A stretch of DNA of 64,000 bases, from positions 1-64,000 of the forward strand of contig JAFRXI010000071.1 in the NCBI GenBank assembly GCA_017437755.1, read 5' to 3'. A model generated the notes under the pieces. It did no database searches and was not told where the DNA came from. It worked only from the letters and a program-made list of their open reading frames with translations. The translations under genes and the position numbers were made by a program. Positions 8,519 through 18,354 of this stretch are shown here, piece by piece. How positions within the stretch are numbered: the first letter of the stretch is position 1; each line of letters begins with the position of its first letter. This DNA comes from Bacteroidales bacterium. GTDB taxonomy: Bacteria > Bacteroidota > Bacteroidia > Bacteroidales > UBA932.

Positions 8519-8535
8519 TTATCCGCTGCTGTCAT

Positions 8536-8558
8536 GCGCGGCAGGGGGCCTGCCGCGC
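8536..8558. terminator. Strong GC hairpin between GH78 gene and hsdS remnant
   Basis: GCGCGGCAGG (8536-8545) pairs perfectly with CCTGCCGCGC (8549-8558) around a GGG loop, about 13 nt past the stop of the GH78 gene. It is probably the end of the PUL1 transcript. It lacks a T-run, so it may act as a 3' stabiliser instead. Confidence 0.55.
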
Positions 8559-8570
8559 GCAACACCTGCC

Positions 8571-11171
8571 TTATTCAGGGTTGACCTGCCTACTCACTTC
8601 ATATGTTCCGCCCGAATATATCTCCGACGAGGTTTCGCCAGGGAGGGTGACGGTAGCGGACGCACCTTCAGGGACCGTGAAATTCCATACCCAGGTATCC
8701 CCCTCATACCTCCATGAACTCTTAATTAAACCGGCGGCAGAATGATATTCGGCGTCGACACTGCCCAATCTCCTGTCGGGCACCGGAGCCATGATGATGT
8801 GCCTGAAACCGGGATTGGCAGGATCGGCTGCAATTCCTGCCGCCGTTTCCCAAAGCCACTGGACCACACAGCCATAAGCATAATGGTTGAAACTGTTCAT
8901 TATCTTGGGGCCCATTCCGTTTTCTTTGGTGTAGCTGTTCCATCTTTCCCAGATGGTCGTAGCACCGTTGTCAACCGAGTATAGCCAGCTGGGATGCTTC
9001 CGTTGGAGAAGGACCTCATAAGCGAGGTCAACCATACCGTTCTCGGTCAGGGTTGGCATGAGGATGGAAGTCCCGAGGAAACCTGTCTGCAGGCAATTTC
9101 CATGGGAGGCGAAGTTTTCCCGCAGCCGCCCGATCATTTTCTCCCTCGCCTCTCCCTCAAGCAGGGAATTCTTCAGGGCGAACAGGGCAGAAGTCTGCAT
9201 GGTGTTCATGTCCGGTACCTTGAAAGTGCCGTCAGCATTCATGAAACGGCTCCGGAGATAGTTTTTTGCATCAGACAGCATCGTCTCATAAACAGAAGCG
9301 TCCCTACCGGTTGAGAGAGCCATGTCACGCATCATGGCCGCATCAATCGCCCAGTATGAGGCGCCCATGTAGTTCCAATACTCGAGCATGTCCGGTCCCG
9401 GTGTACGGTGGCCCGTCCTGTCCCTCCTGAAATTCCGCTGGTCATGGGTCTCCAGGGCCTCGTAGCTGAGATGGTCCGCCCATTGATAGTCCCGGTTCTC
9501 CGAAAGGAGTGCCACATGGTCATACTTTGTTTCGTTCACAAGAGCCATGAACTTCTCCATCGATTCCCAGTTCTCATCCACTATGGAATTGTCCCCGAAT
9601 TGTTTCCATACTGTCCAGGGCACTATGACGCCGGCGTCAGCCCAGCCGAAACGCATCATCAGATCCCCTCCGTACTGCCCAATCGGGGCCACTCCGGGGA
9701 AGCCCCCCTTTTCGCTCTGCGAGTCGCGCATGTCACGCATCCATTTGTGGAAGAAACGGTCAGTGTTGGCAAAGAACGTCCCCGTCTCCGTAAACACCTG
9801 GGTATCAGCCGTCCAGCCCAGCCTTTCATTCCTCTGGGGACAGTCTGTCGGAACCGACAGGTAATTGGACATCATGCCCCACCGGGCGTTGGAAACCAGC
9901 CTGTTCACAAGGTCGTTACCGGTACGGATGCTTCCAGTTTCCATATCTGCGGAAACGGACGTAACAGGAACGGAGCGCACTTTCCTGATACTCACCCGCC
10001 CGGTAGCGGTCACCGAGATATAACGGTATCCGAAAAAGGTGAATCCGGGACGATAGGACACATATCCCCTTGCCGGACCGAAGGTATAAATCACTCTGGC
10101 GCCTTCCTCATGGATCCTGAGGTTGGTGCGATGGACGCTCCCTCCCGGTCCGTCCATGCCTCTTTTCAGGGAACCGTTCCCGTCATTGAGGATTTCCCCG
10201 GGAAGGCAGGTAAGGACCGTACCCTCGCCGGCCTTGAATTCAAAATCAGGAACCGCCGCGGCATTCTGCCCGAAGTCTATGACCAGGGTTTCCCCGGGTT
10301 CAAGAGTCATCGTTTCTCCCCTGCCGAATTCCCTGACAACTTTTACCTTGCCGAATTCTTCGTCCGAAGCACCTTCAACGTCCTTCCAGGTATATGCTTC
10401 AACGGGAGACAGCGCGATATCGTCGCGGTGGTATACCTCCGCCCCGCATGTAGGGATGATTTCCCCCTTGAACTCCGTATTGATTTCCGGGGTCAGAAGC
10501 ATCTCCGGAGTCTCCCAGCCCATGGGAATCCGGGCATCATACTCCTCGCCGTCGAATATGCCGGAATGGGTGACGGGGCCAGCAATTCCGGCCCTCCAAT
10601 TAAGGGTGTCGGTCCCGAAAAGCATTGTGGAACCGTCCTCATAAGTCAGCTCAAGTACGGACCGGAATGCACATTTACGCCCCCTCATACCGTTCTGTCC
10701 CCGCCGGCTTACCACCTTGTCGGCCCACCATGCAGGCCCCATCTGTGCAGACAGGACATTCTCCGCCCCGGCTTTCCTTTCAAACCGGTCAGTGACATCA
10801 TAGGTGAATGACAGTTTGGTCCTGTAAGGATGGGTAAACCCGGGACGAAGGACCTCTTTTCCAACAGTCACGCCGTTCAGGTACAGGTCAAAGACCCCCA
10901 GGCCGGTGCTCATCCACCTGGCGGAGCGCACAGGCTTTTCATTGCGCACCGTGGCCAGGAACCAGCTTGAACCGTCCGCCGACCGGAAATTGACATAATC
11001 GTTTACAACCGCATCCACAACGGGGGCATTCACCGCCGATATCCACTCGGACGCCTCCCAAGCAGAATCGTCAAGCGCCTCGGTGAGGATACCTGAGGGA
11101 GCCGTTCCGGAGGAATGGCAAGAGGCTGCCACGGCTGAAACGGCGATGATGATGAAAAGGTTTTTACGCAT
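8571..11171 (-). CDS. Alpha-L-rhamnosidase, GH78, lipoprotein
   Basis: About 866 residues with a lipoprotein signal ending AASC. GH78 enzymes hydrolyse terminal alpha-L-rhamnosyl residues by inversion. The N-terminal beta-sandwich domains carry the typical DLYLNGVTVG and GPAWWADK segments. The (alpha/alpha)6 catalytic domain contains TDCPQRNERLGWTADTQ with Glu450, which aligns with the RxER general-acid motif, then WNYMGASYWAID and the C-terminal WERWNSYTKENG region. The start is the ATG at 11171; the preceding in-frame codon is TTG. It overlaps the upstream glycosidase stop by 8 nt, so translation is coupled. It is the last gene of the PUL1 operon. Confidence 0.9.
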   Translation of the reverse strand: MRKNLFIIIAVSAVAASCHSSGTAPSGILTEALDDSAWEASEWISAVNAPVVDAVVNDYVNFRSADGSSWFLATVRNEKPVRSARWMSTGLGVFDLYLNGVTVGKEVLRPGFTHPYRTKLSFTYDVTDRFERKAGAENVLSAQMGPAWWADKVVSRRGQNGMRGRKCAFRSVLELTYEDGSTMLFGTDTLNWRAGIAGPVTHSGIFDGEEYDARIPMGWETPEMLLTPEINTEFKGEIIPTCGAEVYHRDDIALSPVEAYTWKDVEGASDEEFGKVKVVREFGRGETMTLEPGETLVIDFGQNAAAVPDFEFKAGEGTVLTCLPGEILNDGNGSLKRGMDGPGGSVHRTNLRIHEEGARVIYTFGPARGYVSYRPGFTFFGYRYISVTATGRVSIRKVRSVPVTSVSADMETGSIRTGNDLVNRLVSNARWGMMSNYLSVPTDCPQRNERLGWTADTQVFTETGTFFANTDRFFHKWMRDMRDSQSEKGGFPGVAPIGQYGGDLMMRFGWADAGVIVPWTVWKQFGDNSIVDENWESMEKFMALVNETKYDHVALLSENRDYQWADHLSYEALETHDQRNFRRDRTGHRTPGPDMLEYWNYMGASYWAIDAAMMRDMALSTGRDASVYETMLSDAKNYLRSRFMNADGTFKVPDMNTMQTSALFALKNSLLEGEAREKMIGRLRENFASHGNCLQTGFLGTSILMPTLTENGMVDLAYEVLLQRKHPSWLYSVDNGATTIWERWNSYTKENGMGPKIMNSFNHYAYGCVVQWLWETAAGIAADPANPGFRHIIMAPVPDRRLGSVDAEYHSAAGLIKSSWRYEGDTWVWNFTVPEGASATVTLPGETSSEIYSGGTYEVSRQVNPE

Positions 11172-13389
11172 CAACTATTACTTTATACCATACAGTCTTG
11201 TATCCGGGTCCGATCAACAGGACGGCCTCTCCGGAATCTTTGGACGAAACGGGGATCTCCTGAAGGACGTTACCGTCAGGATCCAGTGCATAGCACCTCA
11301 TCCTGCCGCCGAGGCCTGAAAAGGACAGGACGGCCTCAATTCCCTCGCAGAGTATCGGTCCGGTACCGAACCGGCCGCCTTCAGCGGGAGAGCAGGAAAC
11401 CTTTCCCGGCAGGTCGGAAGGTTCAACTATGACCTGGCCCGTATTCCTGACTACGCCGGTTGCAGCAAGGAGGTATTCTCCCGGCTGAAGGATATTTCCC
11501 GGCTTCCCTCCGCCATAGGGATAAGCCAGGGTCAGGGTAAGTGTCAGCCAGTCCAGACGGGTCTCTCCGGGCGTCAGGGTCATTCCGCGGTAAGTGAAGG
11601 TCCGTCCACGGACAAAACCGCAAAAGACCTTCGTACGCCTGGTATCCACCATGAAAACCCCTGCATCCTTTTTCTGCCAGTCCCATATCAGTTCACCGGT
11701 CAGGCTCCTGACATATTTGTTCTTCCAGGCATCGGCGATTTCATCCGGGACATCGGCAGCTTCGCGTATTACGGTACTTCCTTCCCCGGAGAAGAGTTCA
11801 GGGCATTCCACCACCTGACGGCCCGAGACCACTGCCAGCGGCAGGCTGTTCAGAAGGCCGGATTTGTGCTCGCCGTGGGCTCCCGCATTCCGTCCTTCCG
11901 CAACTGCCTTGATATCCTTCCCGTATTCCGACGGATAAGCAAACACCACCGACTCGCTTCCGCTCCGGACGTCGCCCCTGACGAACATGGCCCAGCAAGC
12001 CGGAAAGTGGACAAGTTTCTGGGGGGCCGAACACATGTCGAACATGGGGTTTACATAATCCCTGGAATAGTCCGTATTCAATATCCAGGCGAACTGCATC
12101 AGGCCGGACCAGTTCTGGAAAGCCCCCATCGCCGCGAGCATTATGTCGCCCTCGGCACAGTAGTAGTTAAGGTTCGGATGATCGTACTCGCTGACGGTAA
12201 ACGGCCGGCCGAGGATGCGGGCCCGTGCTATCTGGGTAAAGGTGGAACCGGGATGGCCGAAACTGTTTATTATCGCGCCGTTCCTTATCGTGAAATTGTT
12301 CCAGTCCCATCCTTTCCGGAAACCGGGATGACACCAGTAGCCGTGGATGTCACAATAGTCCATCAGGGCCTGAGGCTGGTTGAACCCGTACTCAAGCTGG
12401 GTTCCGGTAACCGGCTGACGGACGCCGAGACTGTCCTTCACGTTGCGATAGAGCCGGGCGAAATAGGATTTTTCCAGGTCGGCAAGGAATTCGGTGAAAT
12501 CAAGCGCCCTGTCGGGCTTTACAGTCCAGTTACTGTCATAAGGCCAGTCTATCATACCGCCGCGGTACTTCCCCCATTTCTTTTTCAACGGAGCGAGGTC
12601 CCCGTATTTCCGCTCAAGCCATTCATTCCACAGCCTTACGAAATATCCCTTGTAGGGCTCAACCAGGTCCGGAAAATGGTAACTTGGCTTAAACCAGGAA
12701 TTTACGATGGAGTTTTCATTTGCCAGTTCGAACATTGCAATTGCCGGATCATCCTTGTACATGAGTCCGGTATATGGGTTTACATGTTCAAGGATTTCCC
12801 TGTGGAACCGCTCCTGAAGTTCAATCATCCTTTCGTCCACATTGTCAACCCCGTTCTTGTATTTGGGAAGTTTGTCAAGATTCTCAAAACCGTTTGCGGC
12901 GCTGACCTTCCTTGCTATGTTCAGCTGGAAATAGACATATATCCCGTTTTCCTTGAGCCTGGCGAAGAAATAGTCGAACCGCTCCAGCTGGACGGGCTCC
13001 ATGAACGAATCCTTGACGGGATAGCCCTCCTTCGGGGTCCTGTGGCTGACATAGTGCATCCGGACGATGTTGATTCCGTAACGTGCGAGCTCAGGAGCCA
13101 GCATGTCAGCGGCTTCATGAGTGGGGAAACACCCGGTCATCCCGATATTTGTCCCGATGAAGCGCCTTACCCGGCCGTCTCCATCAACGAAATGATCTCC
13201 TTGGGTGGTTATGAACCCGTCATCGCCGGCCGGTTTACCATCGGCACCGGCCCACGTCCGGACATTCGTTATGTTGTCCGGAGCCCTGTGGGTTGGCTGG
13301 AACGGGAACAGGGGGGCGAAGTCCCGTGCGCAGAGTGGAAACAAGGCCGCCAGGAAAAGCGTGGCGGCCATAAGGCTTCTTTTTTTCAT
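11164..13389 (-). CDS. Secreted clan GH-A glycoside hydrolase, family unresolved
   Basis: A 741-residue exported protein (signal peptide ending near PLCARD). The TIM-barrel part shows clan GH-A features: RFIGTNIG near the start, RYGINIVRMHYV, and acid/base Glu225 in FELANENS. The probable nucleophile is Glu401 in TVSEYDHPN. About 200 residues of beta-rich sequence follow, ending in a small beta-sandwich. It resembles GH5/GH42-type retaining enzymes and I cannot assign a family or substrate. It lies 9 nt downstream of the PUL1 lipoprotein gene and overlaps the GH78 gene, so the two probably act on the same oligosaccharide. Confidence 0.75.
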   Translation of the reverse strand: MKKRSLMAATLFLAALFPLCARDFAPLFPFQPTHRAPDNITNVRTWAGADGKPAGDDGFITTQGDHFVDGDGRVRRFIGTNIGMTGCFPTHEAADMLAPELARYGINIVRMHYVSHRTPKEGYPVKDSFMEPVQLERFDYFFARLKENGIYVYFQLNIARKVSAANGFENLDKLPKYKNGVDNVDERMIELQERFHREILEHVNPYTGLMYKDDPAIAMFELANENSIVNSWFKPSYHFPDLVEPYKGYFVRLWNEWLERKYGDLAPLKKKWGKYRGGMIDWPYDSNWTVKPDRALDFTEFLADLEKSYFARLYRNVKDSLGVRQPVTGTQLEYGFNQPQALMDYCDIHGYWCHPGFRKGWDWNNFTIRNGAIINSFGHPGSTFTQIARARILGRPFTVSEYDHPNLNYYCAEGDIMLAAMGAFQNWSGLMQFAWILNTDYSRDYVNPMFDMCSAPQKLVHFPACWAMFVRGDVRSGSESVVFAYPSEYGKDIKAVAEGRNAGAHGEHKSGLLNSLPLAVVSGRQVVECPELFSGEGSTVIREAADVPDEIADAWKNKYVRSLTGELIWDWQKKDAGVFMVDTRRTKVFCGFVRGRTFTYRGMTLTPGETRLDWLTLTLTLAYPYGGGKPGNILQPGEYLLAATGVVRNTGQVIVEPSDLPGKVSCSPAEGGRFGTGPILCEGIEAVLSFSGLGGRMRCYALDPDGNVLQEIPVSSKDSGEAVLLIGPGYKTVWYKVIVDA

Positions 13390-13398
13390 TCCAGGACG

Positions 13399-14841
13399 CT
13401 ATCTGGTATATACCATCTTGAAATCGTATAACTGGTACCCGTTCTTGCTTGTGAACACAACATAGTACGGTTCTCCGGCTTCAAGATGCATCCCGGCGCC
13501 CTTGTTGTTGAATTTCGCCACACCGAGCGCCGTCTTGCTGCCGGCGGAATTGGAAACCTTGAAAATGGCTGTTCCGGAAGGTTCCTTCCTGAGCTCGAAG
13601 TTCTTGGCCGCACCGTTTCCTATCGTAATCTCCAGCTCGTTGAGGGACCTGCCCTTGATTCCCGGGATTTTCACCCAGAAGGGATTGTTTCCGGTTCCGT
13701 TGATAGCGCCGTTATTGATATTCAGGATTGAAAGGCCGTCAGTGGTGCCGAAAAAGGATGCATTGTGGGCGCTGTAAAGATATCCGTTAGCGCCGGTTGC
13801 AGAACCCTTGCAAAGGCCGAATTCAAGTTCCATGGTCTTTTCCTCGCCGTCCTGGGTGTAGTGATGGACATAGGGATAGGTTTCCCCTTCCGCCGTCTGG
13901 TCTGCCACATCGGGGAATGTCCCAAGGGGATTGGTATTGGCTTCATTGTAGAAACCGAGGATGACGGTTATCTCGGCGGGAAGGAGGTCGTCCAGGCCTG
14001 CTTCGAGTATGTTGACGTCGCTCCTTGGAACGGTCAAACCCGTTTCCGCACCTTCCTTTTTGGCAAGGATGACGGAACCGCCCTTGTCCAGGAGGGTGAA
14101 TTTCAAGCCCTGGGAGTACGTACGGGCCAGAACCGCCACATAGAAGGAGTCGGGCTTGAAGCAGCCGTCCTCCGTGGCCACGTCTCCTTCCGGAAGCACC
14201 GTTACCGATGACGACACGGAGCCGGCCACCTCGGAAAGATAATCCGCATCACCGTTTTCCAGTTTATTGAAATCCACGTTTACAGTTCCGGCAAGTGCCT
14301 CTCCTCCAATTGTTTCCACCTTTATGGCAGCAACGTTGGCATTTTCAAAGGCAACCTTCAGCAGGCCGAAGACATTCCTCATCGAATTGATGGAATAACC
14401 CGCCTCGGTTTCCCCGATCCTTCCCACCGAAGCGCTGACCCCCTGGTCGAAGCGGTTCCTGTCGGTGATGACCTGCTGATCTTTCAGCCGTATATTGAGC
14501 ACCCCCGCGCTGCACGTTGCCTCCTTGGGCGGAAGGCTGGAAGCCGAGGCGAAAACAGGTTTGCTGTCGGTCCAGGCGAAAGAGGAGAAAGTAGCGCTCG
14601 TGACATTGTTATCAAGGGTGGAGAACTTCACGCCGTTGTTCCCGTCGTCGAAGACGACCAGTGTATCCGTCTTGTGCCAATACAGATTCCTGTCCCCGCC
14701 GATTGCAGTTCCCGAATTCTCTATGGCTGCCGAAATGTTCAAGAGTCCCGGGATGGGTACGATGTCGGTCCTGGCTTCCTTCGTACACGAAGCAGCGACC
14801 AGTGCCAGTAAGGCAAGCGGGAATAATTTGAAAGTTTTCAT
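13399..14841 (-). CDS. PUL1 surface lipoprotein with fimbrillin-like N-terminal region
   Basis: A 480-residue lipoprotein (signal ending AASC). The N-terminal half contains YWHKTDTLVVFDDG and a beta-rich organisation like the fimbrillin/Mfa superfamily of Bacteroidales. The C-terminal part has a separate domain (from about SLNELEITIGNGAAKNF) that looks like a small carbohydrate-binding beta-sandwich. In other PULs, lipoproteins with this mix sit in the SusE/SusF position and bind glycan at the cell surface. That role is inferred from position between the MFS gene and a glycosidase; no catalytic motif is visible. Confidence 0.65.
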   Translation of the reverse strand: MKTFKLFPLALLALVAASCTKEARTDIVPIPGLLNISAAIENSGTAIGGDRNLYWHKTDTLVVFDDGNNGVKFSTLDNNVTSATFSSFAWTDSKPVFASASSLPPKEATCSAGVLNIRLKDQQVITDRNRFDQGVSASVGRIGETEAGYSINSMRNVFGLLKVAFENANVAAIKVETIGGEALAGTVNVDFNKLENGDADYLSEVAGSVSSSVTVLPEGDVATEDGCFKPDSFYVAVLARTYSQGLKFTLLDKGGSVILAKKEGAETGLTVPRSDVNILEAGLDDLLPAEITVILGFYNEANTNPLGTFPDVADQTAEGETYPYVHHYTQDGEEKTMELEFGLCKGSATGANGYLYSAHNASFFGTTDGLSILNINNGAINGTGNNPFWVKIPGIKGRSLNELEITIGNGAAKNFELRKEPSGTAIFKVSNSAGSKTALGVAKFNNKGAGMHLEAGEPYYVVFTSKNGYQLYDFKMVYTR

Positions 14842-14842
14842 G

Positions 14843-16105
14843 TTATTCAGATAATGTATTTACAATTTTATTACGGTCCTTATTGTAAGAAGTATTTGCT
14901 ACGATGAACATCATTAAGCCGCAGACCACCCAGATGACGGCAAGTATGGGAAATACCGACTGGAGGGAACCGACGCTCTGCTTGATTGCGCCAAGGATCA
15001 CAGGGGCCAGCGAGCCGACGGCGAAACCGGTCATCCCCATCACGCTTCCGCAGGATGCATGCAGCCTGGGAGGAGTCACGTCATAAAGGACGGCATAGGT
15101 ATTGGCATCGAAGAACGCACGGAAGAAACCCCACCCTGCAAAACATACGTAGACCAGGACAAGGGAGGATTTCCCGCCCATGAAGAAGAGGAACAAGGCT
15201 CCTGCCACAAGACCCAGGGCCTGGAGGAACATCCTGTATTTATTGTCCTTCCTGGCCACCCGGTCCGAGATTGTGCCGGACAGCAGCACTCCGAGGAATG
15301 CGGCCACATAGGTCCAGAACATGGAGTTGAATCCCGCATCAGCCTGGGACTGTCCGAATTCCTCCTGCAGGTACGCGGGGACCCAGGTCATGAATCCGGT
15401 AATGACGAAAATGAGGCCGCTGAAGCCGATGGTCAGCATCAATGCGGTAGGTGTGGTGAAAACAGCCTTGAACCCGTCGAAGAATCCCGGTTTGGACTCC
15501 GCCTTTTCCTCCGCTTTACGCTCCGGCGGACGGTTGTCGAGCCTTACAATCATAAGTATGCCCCATATGATGCCGATGCCGCCGAAGACAAGAAATGAAT
15601 ATCGCCATCCTAGATTGTCGGCAATAAGCCCGGCCAGCCAGCCGGCCAGGATTACGCCGATGTAATAAGCCGTCTGGTGGATGGACATGGCCCGGGCCCT
15701 GGTATCCGTATGGTACTGGGCAAGGATCGAGTAATTGGACGGGCCGAACATGGCCTCTCCCCCGCCGGTTGCCACCGACCTCAGGAGCACAAGCCCGAGG
15801 AATGTGGTGGCAAGGCCGGTGAACATCGTTGCAACGCTGAAAAACAGCACGCTCAGGGTCGTGACCCACTTCCGGGAGAACCTGTCCCCCATCCATCCGC
15901 CTATCGGAACGGCTATCGCGAAGACCAGATTGAAGATAGTGGCAATCAGGCCGACGGAGGAATCGGTAAGATTCAGGGAATCCCGAATCGCCGGCAGGAC
16001 GGTATTGAATACCTGACGGTCTCCCTGGTTCAGCAGGTAACCCATCCACAGCAGGAGCAGGACCTCCCACTTGTAGTTTTTCCCTTCGTGAAACTTCCTC
16101 TCCAT
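14843..16105 (-). CDS. MFS transporter (sugar or sugar-acid permease-like)
   Basis: A 420-residue inner-membrane protein with about twelve hydrophobic segments. The MFS signature between segments 2 and 3 is seen as GGWMGDRFSRKWV, and the half-repeat after segment 8 as SGTISDRVARKD. It resembles the anion:cation symporter type that carries hexuronates and other organic anions (GPSNYSILAQYHT, IHQTAYYIG). It lies 1 nt before the lipoprotein gene and 3 nt after the GH39-like gene in PUL1. It would bring the released sugar, or its acid, into the cytoplasm. Substrate specificity is inference. Confidence 0.85.
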   Translation of the reverse strand: MERKFHEGKNYKWEVLLLLWMGYLLNQGDRQVFNTVLPAIRDSLNLTDSSVGLIATIFNLVFAIAVPIGGWMGDRFSRKWVTTLSVLFFSVATMFTGLATTFLGLVLLRSVATGGGEAMFGPSNYSILAQYHTDTRARAMSIHQTAYYIGVILAGWLAGLIADNLGWRYSFLVFGGIGIIWGILMIVRLDNRPPERKAEEKAESKPGFFDGFKAVFTTPTALMLTIGFSGLIFVITGFMTWVPAYLQEEFGQSQADAGFNSMFWTYVAAFLGVLLSGTISDRVARKDNKYRMFLQALGLVAGALFLFFMGGKSSLVLVYVCFAGWGFFRAFFDANTYAVLYDVTPPRLHASCGSVMGMTGFAVGSLAPVILGAIKQSVGSLQSVFPILAVIWVVCGLMMFIVANTSYNKDRNKIVNTLSE

Positions 16106-16108
16106 CAG

Positions 16109-17605
16109 TTACTTCTGTATTAAAGACTTTCCGTCGCGGACATACCAGGACTCATCGTAGGTCAGGATATCCATGGAGGTGATGAATACCGGGGAATCGT
16201 AGACCGGCACGGAATAAACGGTCCCGTTCCGGTCCTTCCTGATGCAGGTCTTGTCAATTGCATATATGTCGCCCGTCAGCAGATCCACCCAGACGGGATT
16301 GTCGACAGAGGGGCCCTTCACCGTCACCGTTGCGGGAGATGTGACGTTTTCGTCGGACGGCATCGCAGAAGCGTCCCAGAACACTGTCACCGGAGTCCCG
16401 GTAGCCCTGTCTTTCCAATCGTAAATCACCGCCCTGTCCACTCCGCTTATGGTGGATGTGGTGTTGGAGGCAAGGCATTCAAGTGCGTCGTTGAAGACTG
16501 AAACGGCGTTCTGTATGGCGTAATAGGCGGTCTTAACCTTCAGGACCCGGAACCCTTCGGCCTGGCCGGTGGTTTTGAGAAGACCGTACCTGACCAGCCC
16601 CCAGTGATGCTTTACGGCGCGGTACTCAAGGTCGCAGATATGGAAAACCTCGGTTTCGTCGCCATGGCCAAGGTCGCCCAGGGAGCGCCTCAGGTCATAC
16701 TTGGCCTGGGTCAGTTCCGTCCAGTGCCTCCTTGACAGGGCGCCGTTGAGGCACCACTCGCTCTGCGTGCCGCCTTCCCCCTCGAAAAGGGACAGTGACG
16801 GGGCGTACTTCGCGATTATCCTGCGGCACTCTTCCACTTCCTCATAGCCGTCATCGGGATTGATCTTGTAATGATGGTAGGCTATCTTGTTGAAAAGGTG
16901 GGTTTTGCCCCTTTTGTTCAGTTCCTTCACAAAAGGCTCCACCCATGAGGGATTGGCATGAGTCAGGGCGAACGCCGATATGGTTGCGTCGGGAATGACA
17001 CTCCTCAGTATCTCGGCGGTACGGACAGCGAAGTCGGTGGCCTCCTCAATCGTGTTCCCTGAAGACTTCCCGTCAGGTTCATTCCATACGCACCAGTCCC
17101 TGACCACTCCCTTGTAATGCTCCGCAATGGCCCTGACCCAGTTGTCCCAGGCCTCGAGGGCGGTTTCGGATGTGGGGAACCCCGCATTGAGCTGCCGTCC
17201 TCCCCCGCCTTCATAGGCCGGGTTGCCGTAGCTGAGCTCGACCCAGGTGTCTATCCCCATTCTCTTTGCGTCCAATATGCTCTGGTCCAGCCAGGCGAAA
17301 TCGTACATTCCGGGATCCTTCTCGCACCGGGCCCAGCCGGCCTGCTGCCTTATCCGTCCTATTCCAAGCGGCGGGACATAGCCTCGGACCGCCCTCCAGT
17401 CAACATGTTCCCTGTCCATGCCGGCACAGTCGAGAGTCCATCTGGAGGCGGATATTTCAGAAACCGACATCGGGCGGAGGGTTCCCATCAGTTCCATATC
17501 GACCTTAAGGCTGGTCTGCACCCTCGTCGGGGAATCATCGAGGACGATGTCCGAGACCCCCAGGAGCGAAGAGAGCAAAAAAATCATCGTCACCATGGCT
17601 GTCAT
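16109..17605 (-). CDS. Exported clan GH-A glycosidase, GH39-like
   Basis: About 498 residues with a hydrophobic N-terminus. Barrel motifs are clear: acid/base Glu176 in WCVWNEPDG, and Glu275 in SLFEGEGG as the likely nucleophile. The opening segment IGRIRQQAGWARCE and the layout resemble GH39/GH5-type retaining glycosidases, but the family cannot be fixed. An upstream in-frame ATG at 17632 would overlap the dehydrogenase gene by 31 nt. The ATG at 17605 overlaps its stop by exactly ATGA and starts a usable signal peptide, so it is chosen. The gene belongs to the PUL1 operon. Confidence 0.72.
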   Translation of the reverse strand: MTAMVTMIFLLSSLLGVSDIVLDDSPTRVQTSLKVDMELMGTLRPMSVSEISASRWTLDCAGMDREHVDWRAVRGYVPPLGIGRIRQQAGWARCEKDPGMYDFAWLDQSILDAKRMGIDTWVELSYGNPAYEGGGGRQLNAGFPTSETALEAWDNWVRAIAEHYKGVVRDWCVWNEPDGKSSGNTIEEATDFAVRTAEILRSVIPDATISAFALTHANPSWVEPFVKELNKRGKTHLFNKIAYHHYKINPDDGYEEVEECRRIIAKYAPSLSLFEGEGGTQSEWCLNGALSRRHWTELTQAKYDLRRSLGDLGHGDETEVFHICDLEYRAVKHHWGLVRYGLLKTTGQAEGFRVLKVKTAYYAIQNAVSVFNDALECLASNTTSTISGVDRAVIYDWKDRATGTPVTVFWDASAMPSDENVTSPATVTVKGPSVDNPVWVDLLTGDIYAIDKTCIRKDRNGTVYSVPVYDSPVFITSMDILTYDESWYVRDGKSLIQK

Positions 17606-18354
17606 AATCCATAAGTTTTTTGATACATGCAAAGCCGGCCGCCATCCACCACGTGGTTAGAACCGGTGATGAAGGAAGCGTTGTCGCTGCACATGAACAG
17701 TATGACATCAACAAGTTCGTCCAGTTCAGCAGCCCGTCCCATGAGCGTTGGCATATTGTTCATCGCCGCCCTGGAGAGGACCGGACCCGGCGTAACGCAA
17801 ACCGCCCTGACTCCATGGGGTGCACCGGCAATAGCAAGTCCCTTCACGAAATTGAAAAGCCCCGACTTGGCCGTTCCGTACATGGCACCCATTCCGTCCC
17901 CTTCAAATCCGGTGACGGAGCCGAGGAGGATTATCACTCCGGCCCCCTTTTCCACCATCTGGGGCATTATTGCCCTGGAGAAATACACCGGGCCCTTAAG
18001 GTTAACGTCAATTCCCCAGTCGAGCACCTCCACCGGCTGCTCGTAGAACGGGACCGGGCTGTTGCAGCAGCGGGCCTCGTAGCCTCCGGCGAAATTAAGG
18101 AGAAAATCGGCACCGCCCGCACTCCGCGCCGCTTCCGCGGCAGACAGGGCATAGTTGAAATCGCGCACGTCTCCCTGAACCGGAACTGCGGCTTCGCCGA
18201 CAGAAGCGGCGGCCTCATTCAGCGCGGCCTCGTTGATGTCACACATTATGACCCTGGCGCCCAGCCTTGCGAACTGCCTTGCGGCATGCAGGCCCATCCC
18301 GCTTGCAGCCCCGGTTATGACGGCTACCTTGCCCTTGAAATCTATCTCTTTCAT
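17602..18354 (-). CDS. Short-chain dehydrogenase/reductase (SDR)
   Basis: A 250-residue classical SDR without signal peptide, so cytoplasmic. The cofactor motif TGAASGMG is at residues 14-21 and an acidic Asp follows the second strand (VIMCDIN), pointing to NAD(H). NFAGG is the NAG-type strand motif, and the catalytic Ser (LLGSVTG) and YxxxK (YGTAK) are present. In this PUL it could oxidise a released sugar such as rhamnose or fucose to its lactone, but the substrate is not readable. It overlaps the DapA-like gene by 1 nt upstream and the GH39-like gene by 4 nt downstream. Confidence 0.88.
   Translation of the reverse strand: MKEIDFKGKVAVITGAASGMGLHAARQFARLGARVIMCDINEAALNEAAASVGEAAVPVQGDVRDFNYALSAAEAARSAGGADFLLNFAGGYEARCCNSPVPFYEQPVEVLDWGIDVNLKGPVYFSRAIMPQMVEKGAGVIILLGSVTGFEGDGMGAMYGTAKSGLFNFVKGLAIAGAPHGVRAVCVTPGPVLSRAAMNNMPTLMGRAAELDELVDVILFMCSDNASFITGSNHVVDGGRLCMYQKTYGL

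Noticed and set aside
9408..10811. 467-codon antisense frame over the GH78 gene
   Set aside because: Shadow of the GH78 coding sequence, without recognisable domains or signal.
11866..13431. 521-codon antisense frame over the clan GH-A glycosidase gene
   Set aside because: GC-rich shadow frame. The real gene shows catalytic Glu motifs and a signal peptide.
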